A DNA stretch of 64,000 nt, from positions 620,001 through 684,000 of the forward strand of contig JAIXMP010000018.1 of NCBI GenBank assembly GCA_025677815.1, read 5' to 3'. This DNA comes from Phascolomyces articulosus (taxonomy: Eukaryota > Mucoromycota > Mucoromycetes > Mucorales > Lichtheimiaceae). The notes under the pieces are model-generated. The model saw nothing but the letters and a program-made list of their open reading frames with translations. It was not told the origin of the DNA and did not search any database. A program made the translations under genes and the position numbers. This document shows, in pieces, positions 12,229 through 24,293 of the stretch. Each line of letters opens with the position of its first letter. The first letter of the stretch is position 1.

Positions 12229-14291
12229 ATGCAACAACACGGACGTACACCGTCAGCTTCATCATGGGTAGCACCTCATTCCATATTAACTAATAATGGA
12301 GGTTCAGTTTCCTCGGGTTCACCCATCAATTCACCTCATGCTTCACCTTTGCATTCACCTTATGCTTCACCTTCGGAATCTCCACGAGAGCCGCTTCATA
12401 ATCAGTTTGCTCGACAAATGTCGTTACAACCACCTAATAATAGTTCTACCTCTTTATCTACAGGTCAACAACAACAATCGCAACAACAGCAGCAACAATC
12501 GTCTAGTTCTACTTCGTCTGGTTCTTCAACAAAACAAGGTAGCAGTGGAAATACATTTGTACACAAGTTATACAAGTATGTATGGATAGAAAGGAGGAAG
12601 GAAAAAAGAGGGAAACATTGGATGATCAACAAAGAAGAAAATGTTGGAATGGATTCTTTTTGTTTTTGTATATATGTGTGTGTATGTGTTGTGATCTCGT
12701 AATATATAATTCATAGATGTACTAACTTGGTCGTATATTTATAATAGCATGGTAGTTGATAAGCAATACCAGCATTTGATTGCATGGACATATACGGGCA
12801 CATCCTTTATTGTATGCAACATTACTGAATTTTCACGAGATGTTCTTCCAAAACACTTCAAACATAATAACTTTAGTAGTTTCGTACGGCAATTAAACAT
12901 GTAAAGTATTATTTTTTTTAAAGTTTTTATCAAAAGGTCTATAATTAGATCAATTTTAAAAGTAGTAGTTAGTAACATTTTGGTATTTTATACTTTTTAC
13001 CATTGTTACTCAAAGGAATATATAGCCACTAACTAAAACTCTATATCTTCTTCTTCCCTTATATATTCCCTTCTCTTCCTCTTCTCCTACTCCTCCACCT
13101 CCTCTCCAATTTTTTTACCTTCTTTTTCCCTCCCCAAAGGTACGGATTCCATAAAGTGAACAAATCACCGCGCGGACATCGAGCATTAGCGGAGAACCAG
13201 ATATGGGAATTTTCACATCCAAAGTTTTTAAGAGGAAGGGCAGATATGTTGGATGAAATCAAACGGAAAGCATTGGAATCGGATGTAGTAAGAAGGGATA
13301 ATGGAGATATTAGTTCTCATTTGGCAGTGATGCAAGTGGCACAATCAGATATGATGCAACAATTGGCTCATTTACAAGAAAACTTTACTGAAATTGTTCG
13401 AGAATTGGCTGATACTCGTCGAAGACAGTCCGCTCAACAACAATTGATTAAGCAAATGTTGGATTATTTAACTCATCAACAAGGTGCTCCATGTAAGCTT
13501 TTCATTGACTTTAATTGGAAGAGGAGAAAGGAAAAAAAGAGAAAGGGATTTTTCTTGGTTGTTTGTTGTTTTGCTAAGTAAGAAAAAAAAATGATTGTTC
13601 ATGTTATGTAGTACAAGTGCCAAACGAGTTTAATTTCGACGCGTACAGCAATGCTAGTAATAATAATATTAAACCTGATCCTGAACAGCAACCACCACCC
13701 ATCTATATCACATCGCCTGACACTTCACACCATCACCATCAGCAACAACAATTGCAAAACTTATATTTAGGTGCAGGTCAAGAACATTCACCTTCGCCTT
13801 CTCCACCACCCCAATCACATACACCTCCACAACAAATGCATCATCAACAACTGCAACAATCACAATCACATCCTCAGCTCCAGCAACAGCATCATGATCA
13901 TTATCAACAACAGCAGCAGCATCAACAAATGATTCCATCCCGACCTGCCATACCATTAACGGTTCAAACACAAAATCTACAGCAACCTACCACTCGAGGA
14001 TTACAAATTTCACCTACTATAGACTCATCGCAATCATCCCCTCAACAACAACAATTGAGTCCACATCAAATGGCCATTCAAACCCCTTTACCACCTAGCC
14101 CAAGTCCATCTGCCTTTTTATCGGATGATGAGGCCGCTAGTTTATATAGTCCACATAGTCCACACACTCCAAGCATTATGAGCCATAGTAATAGTAGTGG
14201 CCATTTAGCTGCAGATAGCTTTGGATTACAAACATCAACCGCCGGCCTCAATGTACAACAGTTAGGATACAACAACAATATGCAAAGTTAA
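12229..14291 (+). CDS. HSF-domain transcription factor (Sfl1/Hsf1-like)
   Basis: Nuclear DNA-binding regulator of the heat-shock-factor family. Exons 12229-12575, 12748-12900, 13140-13492 and 13612-14291 give 510 aa. The winged-helix domain starts near residue 109 (FVHKLYNM) and includes [14 protein letters not shown] and, after an intron inside [19 protein letters not shown]. The HKLYNM and IWEFSHPKF forms look closer to fungal Sfl1-type factors than to classical Hsf1; that is my inference. Next comes a coiled coil ([25 protein letters not shown] region), as expected for HR-A/B oligomerisation. The last 225 residues are rich in Gln, His, Pro and Ser and look like a disordered regulatory tail. 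An in-frame ATG 33 nt upstream exists, but MQQHGRTPS directly follows the CT-rich leader and is preferred. Confidence 0.9.
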
Positions 14292-14540
14292 AAGAAATTC
14301 ATAAATATATATTTCATACAAATTCATCTTAAAACCGCATAGCTCATTTTCATTATCTACATCTCTATATATAAAAATATATAAAAGATTCACTTTTATT
14401 ATCCCAAGAATGGGTTTCTACTTGTAATTCCCAATTTTTTTTTATTTCTTTTGACGAGCTTAATTTCTATCAGCGAATTTTATTTCTTTCTCTTTTTTTT
14501 TTGTACCATATATCTATAAAACTATAATCATAAAATACAA

Positions 14541-15953
14541 ATGGCAGAAGATTCGTCAACCACTACATTACCTCCTATTTACGAAGAATCTTCGCAATAT
14601 CGTCATTGGCGATTCAGCCCTTCTCAATTATGGGACACCAGAAACACAAGCCATGAAGCTGCGGTAGAACGCGTTAGGCGTAATTTCCAAGAAGATCAGG
14701 TATATAAAAAATGACAATGAGATCGCTGAAAGTACACAAGTAAAGATCAATATCTTTTTTTTAACGACAATTATTTCTCTTATTTTGCTTTAGGAAGAAT
14801 CAAAAAGTACAGAAGCTAATGAACTGAAATATTTATCAATTGAAGATACATTAACTTTATGTCGATATTATGAAGAAACGTTACAATCAATCTGTGGTCA
14901 TTTAAAGTTCCCTGAAGTTGTTATGGTAAAGGTTTCGTAACAGTTTTAGATCACTTACTATCTTTTGTTACTTTTACTAAATAAATCTTTCTTGTATTAT
15001 TTAATGATTGAAAATAGGCAACCGCAGTCATTTACATGAAACGATTCTTTTTATATAATACAGTGATGGATTATCATCCAAGGGATATTGCATTAACATG
15101 TTTATTCCTTGCCACAAAATCCGAAAGTGAGCGTATACCTATTGAACAATTTGGGAAAAACCTTAGAATACAATCCACGGATCAAATATTGGCATTAGAA
15201 TTTGTTGTATCGCAAGGACTCAAATTTGAATATTTGATCCATCATCCTTATCGACCTGCTTATGGCTTTTTCTTGGATATGCAAAAAATAGATGCTATGG
15301 ATGTACCCCTTCTCAAAGAAACTTATACCAAAGCACAGCAAGTCATTTCCTCCATGTTCCTAACGGATCTTTGTTTGATTTATCAATCTTCACAATTAGC
15401 ATTGGCTGCATTTATGGTTGCTGGCAAGAATAATCAATTTGACGCTCAGGTGGTTAGGTAACAGTACTCTATTTATTTATATTGAACATCCTTCCACAGT
15501 TTCTTATTTTTACAACAATATGTTAGATACATTGAAAAACGATTTGGAAATGAACAAAAGGAACAATTATTAAAATTGATTGACCAAATCAAAGAAACAT
15601 TGGACCAATTACAAGCCGTTTCTCGAGATAAAGCAACAGCTATTGATAAACAACTTCGTCTATGTATGAATCCAGCGAAAGATCCAAACTCGGCACTGTA
15701 AGTGTTAAAAAAACGTTTGAAGAATTGCTTTTTTTATATAAAAAAAGGGTGTTATATACAAAGAAGACGAGAAAAAGAGACGAAAGAAAAATGAGTGAGG
15801 TGATGTAAGGTTTTCAAATAAAAACGCAAATTAACAATAAAGGAGGATGGATGAAATTATATTTATGCAATATTTTATAGGTACAAGAAACAGAAACGAG
15901 AAGATGAAGAACGAAGGAAACGGAAAGCAGAAGAGATGGATGGAAATGGTATC

Positions 15954-16013
<60 letters not shown>

Positions 16014-16034
16014 ACTTCTCCACCTGCTCAATAA
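14541..16034 (+). CDS. cyclin H-like subunit of TFIIH/CAK
   Basis: Regulatory cyclin that would pair with a Cdk7/Kin28-type kinase in TFIIH to phosphorylate the RNA polymerase II tail. Exons 14541-14699, 14794-14925, 15018-15457, 15527-15697 and 15881-16034 give 351 aa. The N-terminal YEESSQYRHWRFSPSQLWDTR matches the cyclin H N-terminal helix region. The cyclin fold follows (AVIYMKRFFLYNTVMDYHPRDIALTCLFLATKSE, then FEYLIHHPYRPAYGF). The last exon encodes a charged helix (KKQKREDEERRKRKAEEM) and then exactly 20 Asp codons, all GAT (15954-16013), before TSPPAQ. The stop is only 25 bp from the stop of the convergent ING gene, so the 3' UTRs must overlap. Alternative assignment (cyclin C or K) is less likely given the N-terminus. 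Confidence 0.92.
15954..16013 (+). repeat. (GAT)20 coding microsatellite
   Basis: Twenty uninterrupted GAT codons encode an acidic tail near the C-terminus of the cyclin H protein. An uninterrupted trinucleotide run is expected to vary in length between strains by slippage while keeping frame. Confidence 0.97.
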
Positions 16035-16059
16035 CAACAATAATAAAAATAAAAGAAGA

Positions 16060-17423
16060 CTATTTTTTTTGCTTAATCTTGAGTTGTTCTGCACAATTTT
16101 TACAATACCACTTGCCTTTAGGTGGTGTTCGTAAACCAACACATTCTAAATGGAACCATTCAATCTCACACTATAAAATATATACGACAAACCTTAATTC
16201 ATTTTCATTCTATTTCAATTGTCTCTTTATATATATATATATATTTACCTCATCATTATCACAGGCAACCATTTCACCAAAGGAAACTTGTTGACAGTAA
16301 CAGTAAAGTGGTTCGTTTGGGTCAATAGGAAGGTTACTTAGAGAGATTGCACTAAATATAAAATATGAATGGATTAAAAATCTATGGCTATAAATGATCC
16401 TCTCTCACATTCTAATCGACTTACGCTTGTGCATGTTGCCTAGAATCTTCAGTAGAAAGGTATTCGCCCTGTTGTGATTCCTCTTCTGCTCGTGCTACCT
16501 TTTTTCTTCCTCGACCTGTTGTTCCTTTTTGATTTCCTTTTCGTTTTTTAGGTCCTACTGTTACATTTATATCCATGGTGAAATAGTTAGTATTACTGTT
16601 ACTCTTATCATTATAATCTTTCATTTCCATCCTCTCTTTCGTTATATTCTTTTAATTACCTTGGTCAGATTTTTCCGTTCGCTCTACAGATGCAACTGAT
16701 GTTCCTGCTCCTGTTGAAGTTACAGTTGCTATGCCCATTTTTCGTGTTGGTCCGATTAATTGTTCATCTTCGTACTTCTGTAAATCTGTATCTAGTTTTG
16801 TACAATGTCGATCGACCTAATATTCCCATCACACCCGGTTTACGAAATATCAATCAATCAATCATTTTTATGCACAGTTGCTCATACAGACACAAATTTT
16901 CTTATTGGGAGGGGCAGGTTTCTTACTGTATCATAAGTCGATTTTGCTAAAGCGAATTTCTCTTCGCCTCGTTTTAAAGCTTCATTGAGTAAGCTTCCAA
17001 TCTTTGATAATCGTTCTTGTCGTTCTTTTGGTGAAAGGACGGTTGTTTCTGCCATTATCGACTGCGCGTCCTTGGAGACATTATTCATTAGCTCTATTAT
17101 TTAAGAGCATAAAATAATAAGTATGATATTGATTATTAATCAGTGGAACTCACTCTTGTTTTTAATTTTGTGATATAATGAGAATCTCACCTTGGGCACT
17201 TTCGTCAAGTTGTCGAATTAAAGTAAAGTTACGATGCAATTCTAAAGGCAGAGCTTCTACAGCTGTAATAATAATAATATGGATTCAAGTTAATACTTTT
17301 TCACAAACAAGTACATTAAGGAACAAAAAAAGAATAAAAAGCTTTACTATCTGAATAACCGCCAAGGTATGAGATCCTATCAAGATCATCGTCTGTTGCT
17401 GTATTGGTAGTTCTGGTCGACAT
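16060..17423 (-). CDS. ING-family PHD-finger chromatin protein
   Basis: Histone H3K4me3 reader of the ING/Yng2/Pho23 class, normally a subunit of a histone acetyltransferase or deacetylase complex. Seven exons (17423-17348, 17262-17191, 17093-16927, 16816-16660, 16557-16425, 16351-16249, 16170-16060) give 272 aa. The N-terminal ING domain includes [18 protein letters not shown] and a coiled segment. The middle is basic ([17 protein letters not shown]). The C-terminal PHD finger is complete: [32 protein letters not shown] and GKWYCKNC supply the Cys4-His-Cys3 zinc ligands and the aromatic residues of the methyl-lysine pocket. It converges on the cyclin H gene with 25 bp between stop codons. 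Which complex it belongs to cannot be read from sequence alone. Confidence 0.94.
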
Positions 17424-17826
17424 GGTGTTGAAATATAAAAAGGTTGTCAACTCTTTTTTTTTTTTTTTGGTCTTTTGAATAACACAAAACTTATGTATCG
17501 ACCAATGAAATTATTATGTTGGTTCAAAATTGAATCTTCAGTAAGGCTAAAATGAGTCCTCCATTTTTTTTTCTATTTGAGTTATTTATTCCATAATACA
17601 ATGGATGAAAAGAATTCTAGTGTAAATATAATATCATCACAGCAGGTATTTAATCCAGTTCACAAGATATAACAACCTGATAAATATAATGCAAAACAGT
17701 GATACCTGTCAGTAAATAAAGCCTTTACTTTTTCAACATACCATAAACAGTTCCATCTTAGTGTGCCATAATTAATTAGCATAAAAATCTAATTTTAATA
17801 TTTTTATGCTCTTTTTTCTTTAACAA
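17424..17826. other. intergenic, promoter of the ING gene
   Basis: AT-rich spacer with a poly-T stretch about 35 bp upstream of the ING start codon. No gene recognised. Confidence 0.5.
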
Positions 17827-18066
17827 ATGAAGCAAACAATGTCTATACCCATATCATTGGCATTATTCATGCTTTTTACTACCATCAACAATTATTTTGT
17901 CTTTGGTGATACCAAGAAATCAACAAATCAAGTCGAATATTTTCTCGCACCTCTAGGTCCAGAATGGATAGTGTTGTATCATAAGCAATGTTTAAGACTA
18001 GCGGATGGTGATACTACACTGTCTGTGTCCTTTGGTTCCAAGTTCAGTTTCAACAGACGCGCGTAA
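17827..18066 (+). CDS. small putative secreted protein, possibly a relic
   Basis: A 79-codon frame starts with a plausible signal peptide (residues about 5-27, ISLALFMLFTTINNYFVFG) followed by a short soluble segment ending FSFNRRA. I recognise no family. No convincing donor or further exon lies downstream, and the following 700 bases look non-coding. It could be an orphan secreted peptide, the first exon of a gene I cannot trace, or a decayed fragment. Confidence 0.3.
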   Translation: MKQTMSIPISLALFMLFTTINNYFVFGDTKKSTNQVEYFLAPLGPEWIVLYHKQCLRLADGDTTLSVSFGSKFSFNRRA

Positions 18067-18794
18067 TGCAATGAAAGATATTGTAATTATACATGATATA
18101 GCAAGAATCATTGCTGGCTTGAATGCCATATTTGTTTCCTATTAAAAATGGGAAGAAGAGACCCATTTTCATGTTCTCACTGGATAATTTATTATATAAT
18201 CATATAATTATATACAGCTTGCCCATTTCCATTGTGTTACAACTGGTGATAGTTCTGGTAGTGCGTCATTAATACTTCCATCCATTGTTGCTACCAACAA
18301 AGGAAACAACAGAGTGATCACCTAAAATACAATAACCAGCACATAAGTCGTATTCGAATCAGATACCTCTCCTGTTAGTTAATCGATCACTGAGACGCAA
18401 TTCCAAGCTATTCTTCTTCCAGTTCACGATATTAAATAATCACTTTTAAGTGTTGATCGATGGATAGTGCATATAATAACAATAAAGGTTCTACTTTTGA
18501 TGATAGGGGTAAATGTTTTATCTTTAACAAATATACAACAATAGTACTGATAGGAATACTTTTTATTTTATATAATAAAATTTTGTTTTCTGAAATAATG
18601 ATAAAAAAAAGGTACAAAAAAGTAATAATAGAAAACATATATAGATGCATTGCTTTTTAAATGTAGTGTGGGGGATGTGGGTTTGGATTGCATGAAATAA
18701 AAGAAAGTGTTAGAAAGTAGGGGGGAGGCAAGATAAAGGAATTCAATAAAGAAAAAAAACAAGAAGGATAATAAATAGAGTGTTTTTTTTTCTT
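18067..18794. other. intergenic, 3' flank of HIS4
   Basis: AT-rich region with short frames only at 18432-18762 on both strands, all without recognisable domains. It probably holds the HIS4 3' UTR. Confidence 0.5.
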
Positions 18795-21578
18795 TTACTT
18801 TCGAAGGTCGGCAACGCGAATAGCAACAGCATTTCTGTGAGCTTCCAAACCTTCAATTTCCGCCAAACGCATGACAGTATCACCCAAACGGTTCAAACCA
18901 TCGGCAGTCAATTGTTGAGATGTAATATGCTTGACAAAGGTCAAGGTGTTGACACCAGAGTACATGCGGGAATAACCATAGGTAGGAAGAGTATGGTTGG
19001 TACCAGAAGCATAATCACCACAACTAAAAGTTATAAATGAGTAAATCGAAAATATAAATAAAATAGAATTCAAGTACCCATTATTCATTTTTTCTTTACC
19101 TTTCAGGAGAGTATTGGCCAACAAACACACTGCCAGCATGCATAATCTTGGGTAATAATTCTTCAGGTTTATCATTGTGCAAAATCAAATGTTCAGGGGC
19201 ATAATCATTGGAGAAGGAAACAGCTTCATCCAATGTCTTGACCTTTAGTGTATAAGACTTGGGGATACTTTGACGAACAATATCCACACGAGGCAATCGA
19301 CTGGCTTGAATATGAATTTGATCTTCAATAGCTGCCAATTCAGCATCTGTCAAGTCCACAGCGACAAGAACGACTTGTGAATCCACACCGTGTTCAGCTT
19401 GTGATAATAAATCAGAAGCAGTATAAGCAGGGTTGCTTGTCTTATCAGCAATCACCAAGACTTCGGAAGGACCAGCAGGCATGTCAATAGAAACCAAGCA
19501 TGAGGTATCGTTTTGAGCAACCATCTTGGCAGCAGTAACATATTGGTTACCAGGACCACAAATCTTGTCGACCTTGGGGACGGTTTGAGTACCATAAGCC
19601 ATAGCAGCTACAGCTTGAGCACCACCAGCCAAAAGAACATGGGAAGCACCAACCTTGTGAGCAACATACAAGACTTCAGGAACAACGGAACCATCAGGAC
19701 GAGGAGGTGTAGCAATGACAATTTCAGAACAACCAGCAACCTTGGCAGGAATACCCAACATGAGGGTAGTGGAAGGAAGAACAGCAGTACCACCAGGGAC
19801 ATAAAGACCGACACGTTCAATAGGTCGTGCAAAACGGGTACAAACGACACCTGGCATAGTTTCCACAGTCAAAGTATCACGATCCATTTGTGCGTCATGG
19901 AATTTGAAAATGTTATCATAGGCTTGATCAATAGCAGCCTTAGTTTGAGGATCCAATTGCATCAATTTTTCATCAAAAGGTGCCTTGAGGGTAGGGCACT
20001 CAAGTTGAACACGGTCAAATTTGGCAGTCAAGTCAATCAACGCAGCATCACCACGTTGACGGACATCTTTCATGATAGGTGTCACACGACCAATGATTTC
20101 AGTCGAGTCAATAATAGGACGAAGCAAAAGTTCAGAACGCTTCTCAGCAGTAATGTCCTTGAGATCATAAGTCATCATAGCAATACGTCCATTTTCTTCC
20201 TTCTTAAGTTCTTCTTCCTTCTTATCAGGAGTAGCTACGGATGTAGTTTCAGACCACTTGGGCTTGGCATTACCAGGACGACGGGTGACCTTACGAGCCT
20301 TCTTGTCCAAGTTCTTTTCAACATCTTCTAATGACACACCAGCGCTGATACATTTGGTTAATGCAAAATAGATCAAATCAGCTGCTTCCCAAGCTACTTC
20401 ATCCTTGTCAGTAGCATCACACAATTCTTCAGCCTCTTCCATAATCTTGGCACGCAAAAGCTTAGGATCATTGAATAAACGAGCAGTGTAAGAACTAGCA
20501 GGGGCGTTTTCTTTTCTGCTTTGTAAAGTGGATTGCAATGCACTCAATCCAGTATCAGTACCGAAGCAGGTTCGGGTATTCAAGTGACAGAATCCTAATC
20601 ATTCGTTGTTCTGTTTAATACATACTAAGAAATTCCTCCCATATTATTTATTTTTAAATTGTCCTTCCCCTAGAAACTCCAATTCCTTTTCCTTTTTTTT
20701 TTTTTTAAAAAAAAAGCCTATTGCTTACCAGTACCATGCTGCTTGACAACAAAACGCAATGCATCACCATCACAGTCATAGTCCACACGAATCAATGATT
20801 GAGTAGCACCTGAGGTAGCACCCTTATACCAAAGGCCACGGTTACGGCTTTGATAAACACCTTGACCGGTCTTTAAAGATTCGGAAACACTCTTGACACT
20901 GGAATAAACCAATCCCAAAGCAGTATTACGTTCATCCACGACCATGGTAGTAAACAAACCATCGGCACGATCCGTAGTAGCTGTGACTAAGAAGGCTTGA
21001 CCAATATTAATTTTACCTTGTTCTTCTTCTTGAGCTGTCAAATGAGCGGCAGAAATAATCACATCCAAGTTGACAACATTTAATTTGGCAATAGCTTCCA
21101 GGGTCACAAGACTGTCACTTCCTTCATTGACAATGACACGTCGTTCACCTCCTTGAGGAAGCAATTGACTGCGGACGGTTTTGGCAAATGAATGCAATGC
21201 TTCAGTGTTCAAAGCATCGCCGACGGAGGTATCGACAATCAAAGAGGAAGGCAATGGTTGTGTCAATTGACCAAGCTGGGTAACTGAACCTTGGACAGCA
21301 ATACGTTCTTCAGGAATACCGTTCAATTCGTTTTCGGCATGAGCGGTAGAAAATGTATCAACAGAAAATATCACTTTGTAAACACCAGCATCCCATAATT
21401 GAACAGCTTGGTCCACACTTTCAGCTTTGGCCCAGTATAAAGTGGAGCCAGTTTCTTGAATGAGCGACTTGATAGATTCGACGTTGGCATTTTCAATAAT
21501 AACTGAACCCAAGTAACCAATAGAGGTTTTAAGTGCGACCTGTGAAGGATCCGCAACATTAAGTGACGGAATGAACAT
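18795..21578 (-). CDS. HIS4: trifunctional histidine biosynthesis protein His4
   Basis: Three enzymes of histidine synthesis on one chain: phosphoribosyl-AMP cyclohydrolase, phosphoribosyl-ATP pyrophosphohydrolase and histidinol dehydrogenase (steps 3, 2 and the last two). Exons 21578-20729, 20594-19100 and 19023-18795 give 857 aa, comparable with fungal homologues (about 800-870). The cyclohydrolase ends in [12 protein letters not shown] and [12 protein letters not shown], whose cysteines bind metal; intron 1 splits this motif (G/FCH). The pyrophosphohydrolase shows [16 protein letters not shown] and [11 protein letters not shown]. The dehydrogenase shows [50 protein letters not shown] and, across intron 2, [14 protein letters not shown]. 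No key residue is visibly lost. A TGACTT inverted repeat lies 133 bp upstream of the start. Confidence 0.97.
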
Positions 21579-22982
21579 TGTGTAAAAAAGAGAGAGAAAG
21601 CCTTTTATAAAAAAGCGTGGAGAAAGTTAAAAAAAAAAAGGTCCAAAAGTTAGGAAAGGGGGGATTTGTTCCATTAAATTTGAGATTTGATGGGTTGGCT
21701 GGCTTGAATGTGACTTTCAAGTCAAATTATGAGAACGAATTATGTATGACACATTATTTGTGCAAAAAAAAAAAAATAGACAGTAAGCTTTTTTTCAGCT
21801 TATTATTTTTTTTATAAAAAATAATAATAGAAAATATGAAGAAATACCTCGAGATGATGGAAGGAAATACCAATATACAATTTAAATGATTATTATGGAA
21901 GGTTACAACAAGAATCGTTTTAACAAAATAGGGAGAAAATACTATAAGCATCATTGAACCTCTCTGGAAACATAAGGTTAGATAAAAGAAGAATATGTTT
22001 TGTAAAATGGGTTTATCGAAAGGCTCTGAAGTGAATCATAAAAGAAGAATCTTCTTTATCATCAATGTAATATAATACAGCTATTACAAACATGACACAT
22101 TTTTGATCGAGAGTTTCAGTTATTTTTCTTGCGCATATAACCTGATTGTCATAAAAACAACACCAATCTATTCCTACGGTGTTAAGATGACATCGAACAA
22201 TTATATATTCTTCTCCTTCAATGGCTCAATTTTCATGATATAAATCACGTGGTTAGGCAATGTGGTGGTGATGATGATGATGGTGTGGTTGTGGTTGAAT
22301 TATTTATTTAAGGATTCTTCCATTTTTGCAAGAGGCAATTTTGGATTCACCATTTTTATTCATTTAGATATATGTAGTTTAAGCTCTGCTGGCCATAATA
22401 TATACACAATGATCATTTCTCAATTCGTCGGTTTTAAGTGTAGTAAAGTATTACGGATAAGAATTAGAATGCTGCTATATATTAAATCTTACAATCTCAA
22501 AATGGTTCTTAAAGACGAAAGGCATCGTTCTTGTGACACAGCAGTTGGTGTGGATGGATATCTATAAAGTGTAATTGTTTTTGTAGAGTGCTGGTGAACT
22601 ATTGAATCCATCTTAATAATACATTATTATCATCCGTGCTGTACACAAATACTTATAATGCGACACCCAGAGTAATAACATTCTACATGTCCCCAATAAA
22701 ATGAATGTTAGTGATGGAAACTGGCTGTTGTAAGCATCACAAATAATCTCATTGTTTTTTTAATAAACGTATACCAAAAATAAATGGCCACTTACGTAGA
22801 GAATATGTTTAATATATATATATATATATATTTATAATCAACAAAACGAAATATTCATTTCTTTCTTTAACATATTGAAAAAAGGACAAATTATAAGATA
22901 AAATCATTGATTACCTTTGTTTTTACCAGAAAAATGGATTTCCCCTGTGCTCATATGATTGAAATGCTTAGAATACTTTTAG
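21579..22982. other. intergenic, HIS4 promoter side
   Basis: Contains the inverted TGACTT repeat at 21711-21724, a CACGTG at about 22246 and a (TA)n run at about 22816-22831. The 101-codon frame at 22262-22567 is low-complexity and not supported. Confidence 0.5.
21711..21724. promoter_or_regulatory. inverted TGACTT repeat, possible Gcn4/CpcA-type site
   Basis: TGACTTTCAAGTCA lies 133 bp upstream of the HIS4 start codon and places two TGACTT half-sites head to head. In yeasts and moulds HIS4-type genes are activated by Gcn4/CPC1 bZIP factors at TGACTCA. This site deviates from that consensus, so the regulatory role is a guess based on position and symmetry. Confidence 0.3.
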
Positions 22983-23545
22983 TGCTTTTCAGAATTACAC
23001 CCGTAAAAATATAAATCGGAGCGCCACCTTGCAGATCTTTGTAACCAAGCAGGTGAAGCAAAAAAAAAGTATGGTTTACTACAGGTAACTTAGCTAGGAA
23101 CGACTTTACTTAATTTCCATAACAACGACAACAGACTTCTTTTTTGACATTTACTTCATTCACTTTCTTTTTTTTATTACTTCTTTACCGTATAACTTAT
23201 ATGCGTATATAAGCATACAGACATATGCTGCGCCACAATATAGCCACAAAAAAACTCATCGGGTCTTAAAATTAAAATGGAATAAGTATATAAAGGCCTT
23301 CTTTGCCACTTACCTTTCCAACATTGCAAATGAAGGCTTACTGATGCAATGACAGAAAATTATTTCAACATAACATGTCTGCTGCTCACCTTTTGGTGTT
23401 GCGCTAATTTTTTGAGGGGGATTTCTCCCGTACCTTATAATAATAATGAAAATGATAAAAAAAAATCAAAGGGAAAAGCTTTATACCATATTATAACTAA
23501 ATAATGACTCCTTAAAAATAAATGGTATTGTTGTTTACGAATCTC
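22983..23545 (+). repeat. dispersed LTR-like repeat, copy 1 (internally deleted)
   Basis: Shares long near-identical stretches with 40716-41632 (reverse) and 62335-63527 (forward), for example GGAGCGCCACCTTGCAGATC, TATATGCGTATATAAGCATA and GGTGTTGCGCTAATTTTTTG. Relative to the other copies it lacks about 20 nt after GTATATAAAGGCC and most of the distal 250 bp, but it resumes with AAATAAATGG-ATTGT-GTTTACG, found near 63430. The TATA box followed by a pyrimidine tract suggests promoter-bearing LTR sequence. Boundaries are approximate. Confidence 0.85.
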
Positions 23546-24293
23546 AGCATAACTCGTTTGACCTGCGTTTTTTTCACCATCGTAACCCATTTCGCATCTG
23601 CAATGAAAGAGTGTAAGCAAATGTATAAAACTATGTCCTTTTAATCGAAATCATACCTAATGTATATGGAAAAAGGAATAGAAAACTAACCTTAGAGTCA
23701 AGGCTTGCCATTCATGAATGTTTATCTTTATTATACTATATTATTAGATAATGATGGATGAAACAAATATAAACAATATAAACGCGTGCTAAATAGCATA
23801 ATTATGATTACGCTGCTAATGTATTGTTGGCATGCATTAATGTAAACAGATGTTTCCCTATACTAATCTACCAATGAGTAATTGCATGGCAGCATCTTAC
23901 TGAGGACTTTCGAACTTTGAATTAGTATATCTCATATCCAGTAACCTGACATAAAAAGTCACTCTCCAATTCTGCAACGAATTGTCGTTTCCATCGATAC
24001 ACCAAGTTTCTTCCTGCAGTAAGATTTCAGATTACCAGGGTGCCACAGGTTAAATTAATGGGTGTCACTTGTATAGTTATATACAGATTAAGTAATCCAA
24101 TAGCAACCAATTTATTTCTCCTAGTATTTTTGCTAATATACCCTATTTATTAATCCCACAGCCCCTGTTTGCGATTTGATATAATAACTTATTTTGCTCC
24201 AGTCTGATGTAAAAAAAAACAGTTTCAATGTTGCTACTTATAGAGGGGGTGGGATTTATAGGGTTCCATGCTTTTTTAGCAAGTTTTATCATA
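23546..24293. other. intergenic, 3' flank of the GH8 gene
   Basis: No gene recognised. It may include decayed edge sequence of repeat copy 1. Confidence 0.5.

Noticed and set aside
15814..16142. Poly-His, poly-Ile and poly-Met frames around the GAT repeat
   Set aside because: These are other-frame readings of the (GAT)20 tract in cyclin H.
19513..20331. 272-codon forward reading frame antisense to HIS4
   Set aside because: It lies entirely inside the histidinol dehydrogenase/pyrophosphohydrolase coding exon and has shadow composition (Asn/Thr/Ser-rich) with no domain.
22262..22567. 101-codon forward frame upstream of repeat copy 1
   Set aside because: Starts in a low-complexity GAT/GTG repeat and shows no domain.
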